From positions 186,001 through 250,000 of the forward strand of contig QCMG01000001.1 of NCBI GenBank assembly GCA_003213955.1: a stretch of 64,000 nt of DNA. The letters are read 5' to 3'. The number at the start of each line of letters is the position of its first letter. The stretch's first letter is position 1. The notes under the pieces are model-generated. The model made no database searches. It was not told the DNA's origin and saw only the letters and a program-made list of their open reading frames with translations. Of the stretch, positions 1-8,995 are shown in pieces. A program made the position numbers and the translations under genes. Source of the stretch: Prochlorococcus sp. AG-418-M08. Lineage in GTDB: Bacteria > Cyanobacteriota > Cyanobacteriia > PCC-6307 > Cyanobiaceae.

Positions 1-45
1 TATTTTGCGATGAAGAATCTTCAAAAGAATTATCAATTTAGTTAG
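1..45 (+). CDS. Possible 3' end of an upstream gene (partial)
   Basis: Frame 1 is open from the window edge to a TAG at 43-45 and reads as 14 residues ending in NYQFS. It could be the tail of a gene that starts outside the window, since the next gene begins only 30 bp later. Nothing in so short a fragment identifies a family, and a chance open frame is equally possible. Confidence 0.25.
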   Translation, partial: YFAMKNLQKNYQFS

Positions 46-74
46 AGTCTATTTAGTTCTAAAAAAATTAATTA

Positions 75-623
75 ATGAATAATAAAAAAGTTTTATTCCA
101 GAAAAAAGAGTTTGAAGGATGGAAAACCTTAAACGATACTGTTATGGGTGGATCAAGTTCAGCTTATTGTGAAAATACAAATTCTGGGTTGCTATTAAAA
201 GGAAATATCATAGAGAAATCTGGAGGTTTTGTTAGTTGCAGATCATCGATATATAAACCTTCATTAGATGTTAGTGAATATCAATCTTTTGAATTAAAAA
301 TAGACGGTCAAGGAAGAACTTTTAAATTTGCAGTTGCATGCGAAGATGACATCCTTGGGCTGACTGAATTTATTCCTGGTGGCCTGAGATGGATAAAATC
401 ATTTCCTACTAAAAAATTTGGAACAACTAGTATTCAAATTCCTTTTAATACTCTTAGTCCATCAGTAAGAGCTAATAAGGTCCGTTTCCCTTTCAAATTT
501 AAACCATCAAAAATCAAAAGATTACAAATTCTGCATTCAAAATTTGGTGATGATGGCCTACTTAATGATGGATTCAAATCGGGTCCAATAAAAATATTAT
601 TAAAATCAATAAGTGCTTTTTGA
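75..623 (+). CDS. CIA30-family protein (complex I intermediate-associated protein 30 domain)
   Basis: The 182-residue product looks like a single CIA30 domain throughout: the N-terminal W-x-x-(L/V)-N-D-x-V-M-G-G-x-S signature appears as WKTLNDTVMGGSSS near residues 16-29, and a GGFVSCRS strand follows. CIA30 proteins of mitochondria help assemble NADH dehydrogenase; cyanobacterial members are soluble galactose-binding-fold proteins of unproven role, so an assembly-factor job is inference. The ATG at 75 is the first start in frame. The stop overlaps the next gene by 11 bp, so the two are probably cotranscribed. Confidence 0.8.
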   Translation: MNNKKVLFQKKEFEGWKTLNDTVMGGSSSAYCENTNSGLLLKGNIIEKSGGFVSCRSSIYKPSLDVSEYQSFELKIDGQGRTFKFAVACEDDILGLTEFIPGGLRWIKSFPTKKFGTTSIQIPFNTLSPSVRANKVRFPFKFKPSKIKRLQILHSKFGDDGLLNDGFKSGPIKILLKSISAF

Positions 624-999
624 AGATTTTGATGAAAATTTTAATACTTTAATTGCTAAATCAGCAGATTTAACAAATAAACCCTTTTTGCACTCCGTCG
701 TAAAGATCAGTGGTGAATATGAAAGAGATAATGAGAACATTGATTTAACTATGAATATTTTATGTAGAGATATTGATGGGAAAAGAATGGATATTTATGA
801 TCTTGAGTTGGAACTTTTCAGATCAAATAGTGAATTGGTTTTAGTTATTTCAAAGTTGAACTTTCCTGATGAACCTATTTTATGGAGTGGTGTAAAAACA
901 ATATGGATGAATAGTAATAATGGCAAAAAATGTTCACCACCTAAATATAGTTCTAGATTAGAGAACCTTGCTACGAGGATAAAAAATTTTATTACTTAG
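613..999 (+). CDS. Conserved hypothetical protein, 128 aa
   Basis: I do not recognise this family. The start is a GTG at 613 inside the end of the CIA30 gene, an 11-bp overlap suggesting translational coupling. The product is hydrophilic and acidic at the N terminus, with no signal peptide or membrane segment, and the codon usage matches its neighbours. It ends 19 bp before the convergent ilvD stop. A function tied to the CIA30 partner is possible but only from position. Confidence 0.65.
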   Translation: MLFEDFDENFNTLIAKSADLTNKPFLHSVVKISGEYERDNENIDLTMNILCRDIDGKRMDIYDLELELFRSNSELVLVISKLNFPDEPILWSGVKTIWMNSNNGKKCSPPKYSSRLENLATRIKNFIT

Positions 1000-1017
1000 A
1001 CTAATATGCCCTGGATA

Positions 1018-2697
1018 TTAATCTTCCAAATCTGTTACTGCTCCTAAACTTGATGTGCTAACTATTCTTGCATATTTAGAAAGAACTCCTTTTTTATATT
1101 TTTTAGTTGGCTTTTCCCAGCTAATTCTTCTCTTTTCTAATTCCTCATCAGATAGTTCAACTTCAATTAATTGATTTACTGCATCAACCGTAATTAAATC
1201 CCCTTCTCTTATTAACGCTATATTTCCGCCTACTGCTGCCTCGGGTGCAACATGTCCAACAACAAGGCCATATGTGCCGCCACTAAATCTACCATCAGTT
1301 ATTAGAGCTACTTTTTCTCCTAGTCCTTGCCCAACAATTGCGGATGTAGGAGCTAACATTTCTCTCATTCCTGGTCCGCCAACAGGGCCTTCATTTCTTA
1401 TGACAACGACATTACCAGCTTTGATATCATTATTCAAAATTGATTTAAGACAATCCTCCTCACTTTCAAAAATACGAGCAGGTCCCTTTAATACAGGGTT
1501 CTTTACTCCACTAATTTTGGCTACGCAACCTTCCGAGGCTAAGTTGCCTTTTAGAATCGCTAAGTGACCTTTTTTATAAAGCGGGTTTTCAATATCTCGG
1601 ATGACATCTTGATTCTCTGGAGGATTATCTGGAATATCAATTAATGATTCAACTATTGTTTTACCCTCTATGTTTCTACAATTGCCATGTATCAAACCTG
1701 CATTCAAAAGAATTTTCATAACTTGAGGAATTCCACCTGCTTTATGAAGATCTACTGTTACATATTTGCCACTAGGTTTTAAGTCGCAAATTACAGGTAC
1801 CTTTTGTCTTATTTTTTCAAAATCTTCGATATTAATATCAATACCTGCAGTGTTCGCTATAGCTAATATGTGAAGTACCGCATTTGTAGAACCTCCAATA
1901 GCCATGATTACAGATATTGCATTTTCAAAAGATTCTTTAGTCATAAGATCTAGTGGCCTGATATCTTTTTTAATTGCATCTAAAAGTATTTCTGCACTTT
2001 TTTCGGTACTAACTTCCTTCTCATAATCTTCTGCCGCCATTGTTGAACTATGTGGAAGGCTTAAACCTAAGACTTCTATAACTGCTGACATGGTATTGGC
2101 TGTGAACATTCCTCCACAACTTCCAGCTCCTGGAATACAATTTTTTTCAACTTCAATTAATCTTTTCTCATTTATTTTCCCTGAAGTTAATTGCCCAACA
2201 GCTTCAAAAGCACTAACAACCGTGAGGTCTTCACCGTTTAATTTGCCAGGTTTTATAGTACCTCCATAAATAAATATGGAAGGGATATTCATTCTCGCAA
2301 TTGCTATCATTGCCCCGGGCATATTTTTATCACAACCACCTATAGCTAAAACCGCATCCATACTTTGAGCATTACAAGCAGTTTCAATTGAATCAGCTAT
2401 AACTTCCCTTGACACCAAAGAATATTTCATGCCCTCTGTTCCCATAGATATTCCATCGCTTACAGTGATGGTCCCGAACATCTGAGGCATTCCTCCAGAT
2501 TTCCTTATTGAATCTTCGGCTTTAAGAGCTAATTTGTTTAGACCAATATTGCATGGTGTAATCGTGCTATATCCGTTAGCAACTCCAATAATAGGTTTAT
2601 TAAAGTCTTCGTCATTAAATCCAACTGCTCTTAACATTGATCTGTTAGGAGACCTTTGAACACCTTGAGTTATTGCAGATGATCTTAATTTATTCAT
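1018..2697 (-). CDS. ilvD: Dihydroxy-acid dehydratase
   Basis: IlvD dehydrates 2,3-dihydroxy-isovalerate and -methylvalerate to the 2-keto acids in valine, leucine and isoleucine synthesis. The 559-residue length is normal. Cluster-binding cysteines are visible at about residues 49 (TPCNIG), 122 (GGCDKNMPG) and 194 (GAGSCGGMF); three cysteines spaced this way fit the [2Fe-2S] type. The C-terminal GRFSGGTYG motif is also intact. ATG at 2697 is the natural start. It is convergent with the CIA30 pair and lies 23 bp downstream of a small minus-strand gene. Confidence 0.97.
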   Translation of the reverse strand: MNKLRSSAITQGVQRSPNRSMLRAVGFNDEDFNKPIIGVANGYSTITPCNIGLNKLALKAEDSIRKSGGMPQMFGTITVSDGISMGTEGMKYSLVSREVIADSIETACNAQSMDAVLAIGGCDKNMPGAMIAIARMNIPSIFIYGGTIKPGKLNGEDLTVVSAFEAVGQLTSGKINEKRLIEVEKNCIPGAGSCGGMFTANTMSAVIEVLGLSLPHSSTMAAEDYEKEVSTEKSAEILLDAIKKDIRPLDLMTKESFENAISVIMAIGGSTNAVLHILAIANTAGIDINIEDFEKIRQKVPVICDLKPSGKYVTVDLHKAGGIPQVMKILLNAGLIHGNCRNIEGKTIVESLIDIPDNPPENQDVIRDIENPLYKKGHLAILKGNLASEGCVAKISGVKNPVLKGPARIFESEEDCLKSILNNDIKAGNVVVIRNEGPVGGPGMREMLAPTSAIVGQGLGEKVALITDGRFSGGTYGLVVGHVAPEAAVGGNIALIREGDLITVDAVNQLIEVELSDEELEKRRISWEKPTKKYKKGVLSKYARIVSTSSLGAVTDLED

Positions 2698-2720
2698 ATT
2701 ATTTGAGAACCTTCTTTATT

Positions 2721-3011
2721 TTATTGTCCTAACTCCTCAAGTTGTCTCCTTACATCAGCAATTGCAGAATTTAGTTGTTCAACTTTTTGTTCCAACTTCT
2801 CCCCTTCAACTTCATTTATATTTTCGTTAGTGTCTATAGCCTCTGAACCATCTTGAATTCTAGATGAATACATCATTGCTTTTTGTTTCTTTTCCTCTTT
2901 TCTTTTATCTGCTTCAGATATTAACCACCATGCCAAACCTGCTGCCCCTATAAAAGCACCACTTATTAACGATAAAAAATTATTTGAAGAGGAATCTCTG
3001 TATTCAGACAT
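2721..3011 (-). CDS. Small membrane-anchored coiled-coil protein
   Basis: A 96-residue product with one hydrophobic segment at about residues 12-31 (glycine/alanine-rich, ending AWWLI), then a basic KRKEEKKQK stretch and a C-terminal heptad-like region (about 65-95, EKLEQKVEQLNSAIADVRRQLEEL). This predicts a single-pass protein with the coiled coil in the cytoplasm. It sits between the UPRT-like gene and ilvD on the same strand with short gaps. I cannot name a family; it looks like a conserved picocyanobacterial hypothetical. Confidence 0.7.
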   Translation of the reverse strand: MSEYRDSSSNNFLSLISGAFIGAAGLAWWLISEADKRKEEKKQKAMMYSSRIQDGSEAIDTNENINEVEGEKLEQKVEQLNSAIADVRRQLEELGQ

Positions 3012-3040
3012 TGTTAATTTATTTCTATTTATATTATATC

Positions 3041-3658
3041 TTAGTTCTTATTTGAAAATATAGTACTCAAACGCAATAAAGGGTCGCCAATGCCCGGCTT
3101 TAACAAATTTGATTGATCATCTTCTTCATCGATACAAGATGTGTATATCATTTGTTGAGGAAATATTTTTGCAATTTCATTTAACCCTTTATTGCTACAA
3201 ATTGATGATATTAATAAAATCCTGTTAGATTCAACCCCTAATCTTTTTAAATTAATAAGGGTTTCAATTGGATTTGATTTCATCTTTATTTGATCTGAAT
3301 AAACAATAATTCCTTCATTATCTTCAACCTTAGTTGGTAAGTCTCCTAAGCAAAGAGTTGAATTTGGGATCACTTCTTTTGCTCCATACCATAGTGATAA
3401 TCCTTCAGGCATTTTCGCTATCACTTTTATTGGATAATCATTATTTATAAAAACACCTTCTGCTTTTCCATTATTTGTACTTATTATCTCTTTTTTATAT
3501 GGAAGCCAATCTCTTAACGCTTCATAAGTTAGCCATTTCCCTAATTGCTCATAACCGGTTGAATATAAAATATTAGGAGTATTTTTCTCTCTTAAAATAG
3601 AAAGCCAATGCTTTATCAATGGATGAGGTGGAACAATAACCTTAAGTGACATTGCCAT
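3041..3658 (-). CDS. Uracil phosphoribosyltransferase homologue lacking the PRPP loop
   Basis: The 205-residue product aligns by eye along the whole UPRT family. The N-terminal HPLIKHWLSILREKNTP (about 12-28) and LTYEALRD (43-50) match UPRT helices, and YTSCIDEE (172-179) and PGIGD (188-192) match the uracil-binding end. However, the catalytic PRPP loop, normally VDPMLATGGS, reads VYSDQIKMKSN at about 119-129, so the acidic and glycine residues that bind the pyrophosphate are missing. Family membership is strong, but salvage activity (uracil + PRPP to UMP) is doubtful; a regulatory or structural role is possible. ATG at 3658; a second Met two codons on is an alternative. Confidence 0.8.
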   Translation of the reverse strand: MAMSLKVIVPPHPLIKHWLSILREKNTPNILYSTGYEQLGKWLTYEALRDWLPYKKEIISTNNGKAEGVFINNDYPIKVIAKMPEGLSLWYGAKEVIPNSTLCLGDLPTKVEDNEGIIVYSDQIKMKSNPIETLINLKRLGVESNRILLISSICSNKGLNEIAKIFPQQMIYTSCIDEEDDQSNLLKPGIGDPLLRLSTIFSNKN

Positions 3659-3720
3659 ATATTTTCCTTTAAGATAAAATTACATACTTTAAAACCCTAG
3701 ATCTAAAATACATTTTTATT

Positions 3721-4233
3721 ATGATTAAATCAATTAATTTTCCTTCCCTCAAGAATGCTTTAATAACTATATTTTTTATCGGAATCCTATTCTTTAGTTT
3801 TGTAAACTCTGCTTGGGCTAAACGTCCGCCTGAAATAAGAAATCAGCAAGATCTTGATTTAGAGCAAGATATGCATGGTCAAGATCTTAGTGGTAATGAA
3901 TTTGTAAAGTTCAATTTAAATGGATTTGATTTTAGTCAAAGTAACTTAGAGGGAGCAGTTTTTAATAATAGTAAATTACAAAACGCAACTCTGAATGGAG
4001 CTAATCTTAGTGATGCTTTAGCATATGCAACAGATTTTACAGACGCAGATCTTTCAGATGTTAATTTTACTAATGCATTATTAATGGAAAGTAATTTTCA
4101 AGGAGCAAAGATAGATGGTGCAGATTTTACTAATGCAGTTCTTAGTCGTATTCAACAAAAGGAATTATGTGAAATAGCAAATGGTACAAATAGTTCTACA
4201 GGAGAAAGTACTGAATATAGTCTTGGATGTTAG
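3721..4233 (+). CDS. Exported pentapeptide-repeat protein
   Basis: Residues 1-33 form a signal peptide: basic start, hydrophobic core (LITIFFIGILFFSF) and an AWA-type cleavage site near residue 33. From about residue 50 to 145 the chain follows A(D/N)LXX pentapeptides, for example LSGNEF, DFSQSNLEGAVF, ATLNGANLSDA, YATDFTDADLSD, which fold as a right-handed quadrilateral beta-helix. A location in the thylakoid lumen or periplasm is inferred. Such proteins are common in cyanobacteria and mostly without known function. The next gene starts 10 bp downstream on the same strand. Confidence 0.85.
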   Translation: MIKSINFPSLKNALITIFFIGILFFSFVNSAWAKRPPEIRNQQDLDLEQDMHGQDLSGNEFVKFNLNGFDFSQSNLEGAVFNNSKLQNATLNGANLSDALAYATDFTDADLSDVNFTNALLMESNFQGAKIDGADFTNAVLSRIQQKELCEIANGTNSSTGESTEYSLGC

Positions 4234-4243
4234 AACTTTATAA

Positions 4244-5299
4244 ATGAAAAAAAGAATACCAGTAATAGTAATCTCTGGATTCCTTGGCTCCGGAAAGACC
4301 ACTTTTTTAAGATATTTGCTCAAAGAAAGTAATAAAAAGTTTGGGTTAATAATTAACGAATTTGGTGATGTTGGAATTGATGGTGACTTGGTTAAAAGTT
4401 GTAAAGGCTGTGATGATTCAGATGAAGATTGTATTATTGAATTAAATAATGGGTGTTTGTGTTGTACTGTTCAAGATGATTTTATTCCCTCTATAAAATC
4501 ACTTTTAACTTTTAATCCTGATATTGAGGCAATAATCATTGAGACGAGTGGATTAGCCTTACCCTTACCGTTGTTACAAGCACTTAATTGGCCTGAGATA
4601 AGGACATCAATATATCTTGATCTTGTTATTGGTATAGTCAATGGAGAATCAATGCTTAAGGGCTCTCCAATAAATAATTTAAATGAAATAACTAATCAGT
4701 ACGACGAATTAAAAAAGATTGAGCACAATTCATCAATTGATGAACTCTTTGAAGAACAGTTAGAGGTTTCTGATCTTGTCCTAATATCGAGGGCTGATGT
4801 TTTAGATGAAAATGAATTTAAATCTATCAAGAATAAAATCAAAGAGGATTTTAATTTAACTGTTCCTATTCTAAAATCTCTTAATGGAAAAATCGATATA
4901 AAATATATATTTGATAGTGATATTAAAAAGTATAATTATAAAAAATTTATTTCTGAAGTTCATGATCATAATCATGTTGAACTTGTTTCTGATTCAATAA
5001 AATTAAATTATTTCCTAAATAAAAAAGAATTTGAAAAAGAGATGGTAAAAGTTTTAAGTGAAATAAATATTCTTCGAATTAAAGGACGTATATGGATTCC
5101 AAATAAATTATTGCCTTTACAAATACAGATAGTTGGAAAAAAAATAAATACTTGGTATGAAGAAGCACCTCTTAATTGTTGGAGACCAATAGATAGCGGT
5201 GGTCTTGAATTAGTTATAATTTCCTTTGATAATGAATCAATTAAAAAATTTATAAAAAAAATTAAAGAGAAATTTAAGGTTTTAAATGTCCAAAAATAA
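4244..5299 (+). CDS. cobW: CobW/COG0523 G3E-family GTPase
   Basis: A 351-residue P-loop GTPase of the COG0523 group. Walker A GFLGSGKTT is at 12-20, the family-defining metal motif GCLCC (C-x-C-C) at 70-74, and an ETSG switch-like motif near 100-103. A histidine-rich HDHNH cluster near residue 241 precedes the C-terminal CobW_C domain. COG0523 proteins act as metallochaperones or insertases for zinc, cobalt or other metals, and which metal is served here cannot be read from the sequence. No cobalamin genes or Zur box are seen beside it, so the cobW name is by homology only. It lies 10 bp after the pentapeptide-repeat gene. Confidence 0.88.
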   Translation: MKKRIPVIVISGFLGSGKTTFLRYLLKESNKKFGLIINEFGDVGIDGDLVKSCKGCDDSDEDCIIELNNGCLCCTVQDDFIPSIKSLLTFNPDIEAIIIETSGLALPLPLLQALNWPEIRTSIYLDLVIGIVNGESMLKGSPINNLNEITNQYDELKKIEHNSSIDELFEEQLEVSDLVLISRADVLDENEFKSIKNKIKEDFNLTVPILKSLNGKIDIKYIFDSDIKKYNYKKFISEVHDHNHVELVSDSIKLNYFLNKKEFEKEMVKVLSEINILRIKGRIWIPNKLLPLQIQIVGKKINTWYEEAPLNCWRPIDSGGLELVIISFDNESIKKFIKKIKEKFKVLNVQK

Positions 5300-5354
5300 G
5301 CGTTTAATTTTATAGTAATTTTCTCGCATAATTTACCAAATTTCAAAATTGAAG

Positions 5355-5522
5355 ATGGAAGATTTTAAAATTACTTTAGAAGCTAATATTTTTAATGAAA
5401 ATTCAATTCCTCGCTTTAAAGTTAATTGCTCTAAATGCGGAGGCTCTGGTAATTTTAAAACTTCAAAAAATTCAAGAAGAACTTGTTTAGAATGTTATGG
5501 TAAAGGTTATATAAACATTTAA
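5355..5522 (+). CDS. DnaJ-type zinc-finger mini-protein, 55 aa
   Basis: An ATG at 5355 opens a 55-codon frame ending in TAA at 5520-5522. The product has two CxxCxGxG motifs, CSKCGGSG (about 25-32) and CLECYGKG (about 44-51), the hallmark of half of a DnaJ cysteine-rich domain, which would bind one zinc. In plants and cyanobacteria, small DnaJ-zinc-finger proteins act in photosystem or Rubisco assembly; that role here is inference. The frame lies alone between cobW and purS, and the strict motif spacing makes a chance ORF unlikely. Confidence 0.75.
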   Translation: MEDFKITLEANIFNENSIPRFKVNCSKCGGSGNFKTSKNSRRTCLECYGKGYINI

Positions 5523-5624
5523 TTAAATTTTTTTGTTATATAACGATAAAAATATTTGTTTATTAATTTAGAGTACTTTTTTATTAAAATTTAAACTATT
5601 CTTCTATTAGAAATAAATTTTTAA

Positions 5625-5879
5625 TTGGATCAATTTGAAGTTAAAGTTTATGTAAGGTTAAGACCTTCAGTTCTTGATCCCGCAGGTGAGGCAATAAAGT
5701 CTGCTTCCAGCAAACTTGGAGTACAAGGGATTACATCCTTAAGAATAGGAAAAATGATTGAAGTTAAAATTGAAGGTAATGAAGAAAAGATTGTTAAAGA
5801 AAAAATTGGTTTATTGTGTGATCGATTATTTGCAAACACAGTCATTGAGGATTATGAGTATTCAATAAAGAAAATATAA
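5625..5879 (+). CDS. purS: Phosphoribosylformylglycinamidine synthase subunit PurS
   Basis: PurS is the small bridging subunit of the three-part FGAM synthase (PurS/PurQ/PurL) in de novo purine synthesis. The 84-residue product has the usual beginning, VKVYVRLRPSVLDPAGEA, and the GK(M/F)IE core. No ATG is available; the TTG at 5625 places the start at the conserved N terminus. The stop TAA directly abuts the purQ ATG, so the two subunits are almost certainly coupled. purL is not in the window. Confidence 0.93.
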   Translation: MDQFEVKVYVRLRPSVLDPAGEAIKSASSKLGVQGITSLRIGKMIEVKIEGNEEKIVKEKIGLLCDRLFANTVIEDYEYSIKKI

Positions 5880-6545
5880 ATGGCTAATTTTACCGTTGGC
5901 ATTGTTGTTTTTCCTGGTTCTAACTGTGACCGTGATGTTGCCTGGGCTTTGGAAGCTTGTTTAGATATTAAAACAAAATTCTTATGGCATGAATCATCTG
6001 ATTTAAATGATATTGATTCAATTGTTTTGCCAGGAGGCTTTAGTTATGGTGATTATTTAAGATGTGGAGCAATCGCAAGATTTTCCCCATTAATAAACGC
6101 TTTATATGATTTTGTTAAAAGCGGTCGACGAGTATTAGGAATATGTAATGGATTTCAAATTTTGACTGAATCAGGTTTTCTTCCTGGGGCTCTTGTCGCT
6201 AATAAAAATCTTAATTTTATTTGTGACGATGTTGAATTGAATGTGATCACCTCAAAAGGTGGTTGGTTTCAAAAGATAGATGAAAAACAAAATATAAAAT
6301 TACCCATTGCTCATGGAGAAGGACGTTATCATTGCGATAAAGATACTCTAAAAAGACTTATTGATAACGATTTAATTGCACTTAAATACAAAACTAATCC
6401 TAATGGTTCAACTTCTGATATCGCAGGTATAACTAACGAAAAGGGAAATGTTTTAGGATTAATGCCTCACCCTGAGCGAGCTTGTGATGAATCTATTGGA
6501 GGAATAGATGGTCTCTACACTTTGAAATCCTTAATTACACAATAA
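5880..6545 (+). CDS. purQ: Phosphoribosylformylglycinamidine synthase, glutaminase subunit PurQ
   Basis: A class I glutamine amidotransferase that supplies ammonia to PurL in step four of purine synthesis. The 221-residue product shows the oxyanion region [12 protein letters not shown] (about 50-61), the nucleophile in GICNGFQ (Cys89), and the C-terminal His/Glu pair in MPHPER near 197-202. Its ATG starts one base after the purS stop. A strong hairpin terminator begins right at its stop codon, ending the purS-purQ transcript. Confidence 0.97.
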   Translation: MANFTVGIVVFPGSNCDRDVAWALEACLDIKTKFLWHESSDLNDIDSIVLPGGFSYGDYLRCGAIARFSPLINALYDFVKSGRRVLGICNGFQILTESGFLPGALVANKNLNFICDDVELNVITSKGGWFQKIDEKQNIKLPIAHGEGRYHCDKDTLKRLIDNDLIALKYKTNPNGSTSDIAGITNEKGNVLGLMPHPERACDESIGGIDGLYTLKSLITQ

Positions 6546-6576
6546 AAAAAGACCTCAATATTTGAGGTCTTTTTTA
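6544..6576. terminator. Bidirectional intrinsic terminator between purQ and fba
   Basis: An 8-bp perfect stem, GACCTCAA at 6551-6558 with TTGAGGTC at 6562-6569 around a 3-nt loop, is flanked by A7 on the left and T6 on the right, so the stem can extend through A-T pairs. The T-tract ends plus-strand transcripts from purQ and the complementary A-tract ends minus-strand transcripts of the convergent aldolase gene. Confidence 0.9.
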
Positions 6577-6595
6577 TTTGGACTTTGCTTAATTA

Positions 6596-7669
6596 TTAAA
6601 CTGTTGTTTTTACTTTTGGATCTAATTCGCCCTTAGTGTAAAGATCAGCATAATAATTAGTACTGCTTTGTTTGATCTTACTTGCTTGACCTTCGCACCA
6701 GAACTGCTTGTATCTATCAAGACAAACTTGCTTCATGTATTTTCTAGCAGGTTTATTAAAATGCCTTGGGTCGAAGTTCGCAGTATCAGCAAATGCAGCT
6801 TCTCTAACTGCAGCTGTAAATGCAAGTCTATTATCAGTATCGATATTAACTTTTCTTACCCCATTTCTGATGCCCTCTTGAATTTCTTCAACAGGCACTC
6901 CGTATGTTTGAGGAATTTCTCCACCATATTTATTAATGATATCCAACCATTCCTGTGGAACTGAACTAGACCCATGCATTACAAGGTGAGTATTTGGAAG
7001 TGCTTTATGGATCTCAGCAATCCTGCTTATTGCCAGAACCTCTCCTGTTGGCTTTCTTGTGAATTTATATGCACCGTGACTTGTTCCTATTGCTATTGCT
7101 AGAGCATCAACTTTTGTTTTAGCAACAAAATCTGCAGCTTCTTCAGGATCAGTTAAAAGCATATCAGTTGAAAGTTCTCCTTCGAATCCATGACCATCTT
7201 CAGCTTCACCTTTGCCTGTTTCTAATGATCCTAAGCAACCTAGTTCCCCTTCAACACTTACTCCAACTGAATGCGCGAAATCTACAACTTTTTTTGTAAC
7301 TGCAACATTATATTCATAACTAGCTGGTGTTTTAGCATCTGCCTCTAGTGAACCATCCATCATTACTGATGTGAAACCATTAATTGCTGCTGAATAACAA
7401 GTAGATGGTTCATTCCCATGGTCCTGATGCATAACAACCGGAATATTAGGATAGGTTTCTGTTGCCGCAAGGATGAGATGACGAAGAAAGATTTCTCCAG
7501 CATAATTTCTTGCTCCTCTTGAAGCTTGAAGAATTACAGGACTGTCAGTTTCATAGGCAGCTTCCATTATCGCTTGAACTTGTTCAAGATTGTTGACATT
7601 GAAAGCTGGAATACCGTATCCATTCTCGGCAGCGTGGTCTAAAAGTAGTCTCAGTGGAACAAGGGCCAT
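6596..7669 (-). CDS. fba: Fructose-bisphosphate aldolase, class II (Zn-dependent)
   Basis: This enzyme reversibly joins dihydroxyacetone phosphate with glyceraldehyde 3-phosphate, and in cyanobacteria usually also makes sedoheptulose 1,7-bisphosphate in the Calvin cycle. The 357-residue product carries the zinc-site MHQDHG (about 80-85), the second metal His in [11 protein letters not shown] (about 192-202), and VMHGSSSVP. The start [19 protein letters not shown] is typical. It is convergent with purQ and lies 152 bp downstream of the class I gene on the same strand, so the cell has both unrelated aldolase types side by side. Confidence 0.96.
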   Translation of the reverse strand: MALVPLRLLLDHAAENGYGIPAFNVNNLEQVQAIMEAAYETDSPVILQASRGARNYAGEIFLRHLILAATETYPNIPVVMHQDHGNEPSTCYSAAINGFTSVMMDGSLEADAKTPASYEYNVAVTKKVVDFAHSVGVSVEGELGCLGSLETGKGEAEDGHGFEGELSTDMLLTDPEEAADFVAKTKVDALAIAIGTSHGAYKFTRKPTGEVLAISRIAEIHKALPNTHLVMHGSSSVPQEWLDIINKYGGEIPQTYGVPVEEIQEGIRNGVRKVNIDTDNRLAFTAAVREAAFADTANFDPRHFNKPARKYMKQVCLDRYKQFWCEGQASKIKQSSTNYYADLYTKGELDPKVKTTV

Positions 7670-7821
7670 AATTTAAAATTAATTAGACGCTTAAGAAATT
7701 TAAGCAATATGTTCCGAGAGTTTAATATACAGAGGTATCAAATGTCACGTAATAAGATATACAAAATACTAAAACAACGAAACTATTTGAATATCTTGGT
7801 GTAAAATTTTCACCATTTTAT

Positions 7822-8889
7822 TTAATACGTGTAGCCAGCAACAAATAATTGTTCATCAGATGAAGGCTGAGATCCAGGAACATATGAACCCTTTGCGGCT
7901 TCAGAGTTTGCCTGTGCTCTAGCAATTAACGCTTTTTGTCCCGCAATAGTTTCACTCCCTTTCCATGCTTTTAAACAAGAGTGTTGGAGAGCTCGACCAT
8001 ACGAGAATGAAACGTTCCATAAAGCTTTTCTATAAATAGTATTCATATTGTTTAAATAAACTGATGCAGCTTCCTCGCTTAATCCCCCAGATAAGAAAAC
8101 AATTCCAGGAACAGATGCAGGAACGCTTCTTTCCATCGTTCTAATTGTCATTTCAGCTACTTTCATAGGATCAGCCTTGGTTGGACACTCAGCTCCATTA
8201 ACTGTCATTGAAGGTTTTAAAAGAGTTCCTTCAAGGAAAACTCCATTAGCTTGGCAAGCTATGTATACCTGCTTAATAACTTCTTCTTGAACCTCAGCTG
8301 TTTTTTCAATTGTATGATTACCATCCATTAAAATTTCAGGTTCAATTATTGGAACTAATCCTGATTCCTGTACTGATCTAGCGTATCTCGCTAAACCCCA
8401 TGAATTTTCTTGTATAGATAATTTTGAAGGGCAACCATCTTCTGTTATTTGTAATACTGCTCTCCATTTTGCAAATCTTGCACCTTGCTCATAGTATTTT
8501 GCTGCCCTTTCAACTAATCCATCTAAACCTGAACAAAATGTTTCTACATCTCCTCCACCTGGAAGTGGATTTAAACCTTTATCAACTTTAATTCCAGGTA
8601 TTATTCCAAGATCATTTAGCTTTTTAACCATTGATTCCCCGTCTTGATGGTTCTGGAAGAGAGTTTCTTCAAATAAAATTGCACCGCTTATATATTTTCC
8701 AAGACCTTCAGTTGTAAAAAGCATTCCTCTATAGGCCTTTCTGTTCTCTTCAGTATTTTCAACTCCAATGCCAGCTAATCTTTTACCTACAGTTTTAGTT
8801 GATTCGTCTACAGCTAATATACCTTTCCCTGTGGAGGCTAAAAGTTGAGCATTTTCTTTTAGCTCTTTTTTGTAGTAATTTAATGCCAT
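7822..8889 (-). CDS. Fructose-bisphosphate aldolase, class I (Schiff-base)
   Basis: A metal-independent aldolase of 355 residues. The Schiff-base lysine is visible in GTLLKPSM (Lys225), with EPEI near 183-186, GILAVDEST at 23-31 and the phosphate-binding FLSGGLSEEAA near 273. This is the eukaryote-like class I family found in some cyanobacteria, distinct from the archaeal/DhnA type. The adjacent class II enzyme has the same reaction but a different fold mechanism. The division of labour (gluconeogenic versus Calvin use, or iron/zinc sparing) is not shown by the sequence. Confidence 0.95.
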   Translation of the reverse strand: MALNYYKKELKENAQLLASTGKGILAVDESTKTVGKRLAGIGVENTEENRKAYRGMLFTTEGLGKYISGAILFEETLFQNHQDGESMVKKLNDLGIIPGIKVDKGLNPLPGGGDVETFCSGLDGLVERAAKYYEQGARFAKWRAVLQITEDGCPSKLSIQENSWGLARYARSVQESGLVPIIEPEILMDGNHTIEKTAEVQEEVIKQVYIACQANGVFLEGTLLKPSMTVNGAECPTKADPMKVAEMTIRTMERSVPASVPGIVFLSGGLSEEAASVYLNNMNTIYRKALWNVSFSYGRALQHSCLKAWKGSETIAGQKALIARAQANSEAAKGSYVPGSQPSSDEQLFVAGYTY

Positions 8890-8995
8890 TCTTTAAAAAA
8901 AATTCAATTCAGTTGATTTTTCCAGAATATGAAAAAAAAATAAAATCAATTCAATACTTTATCGAGTACTAAATGATACTCATTAATGTTAAAAG

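Noticed and set aside
5008-5346. Minus-strand open frame opposite cobW
   Set aside because: It is the antisense shadow of the CobW C-terminal domain; the same holds for other long frames opposite ilvD, carB, leuB, chlH and mfd.
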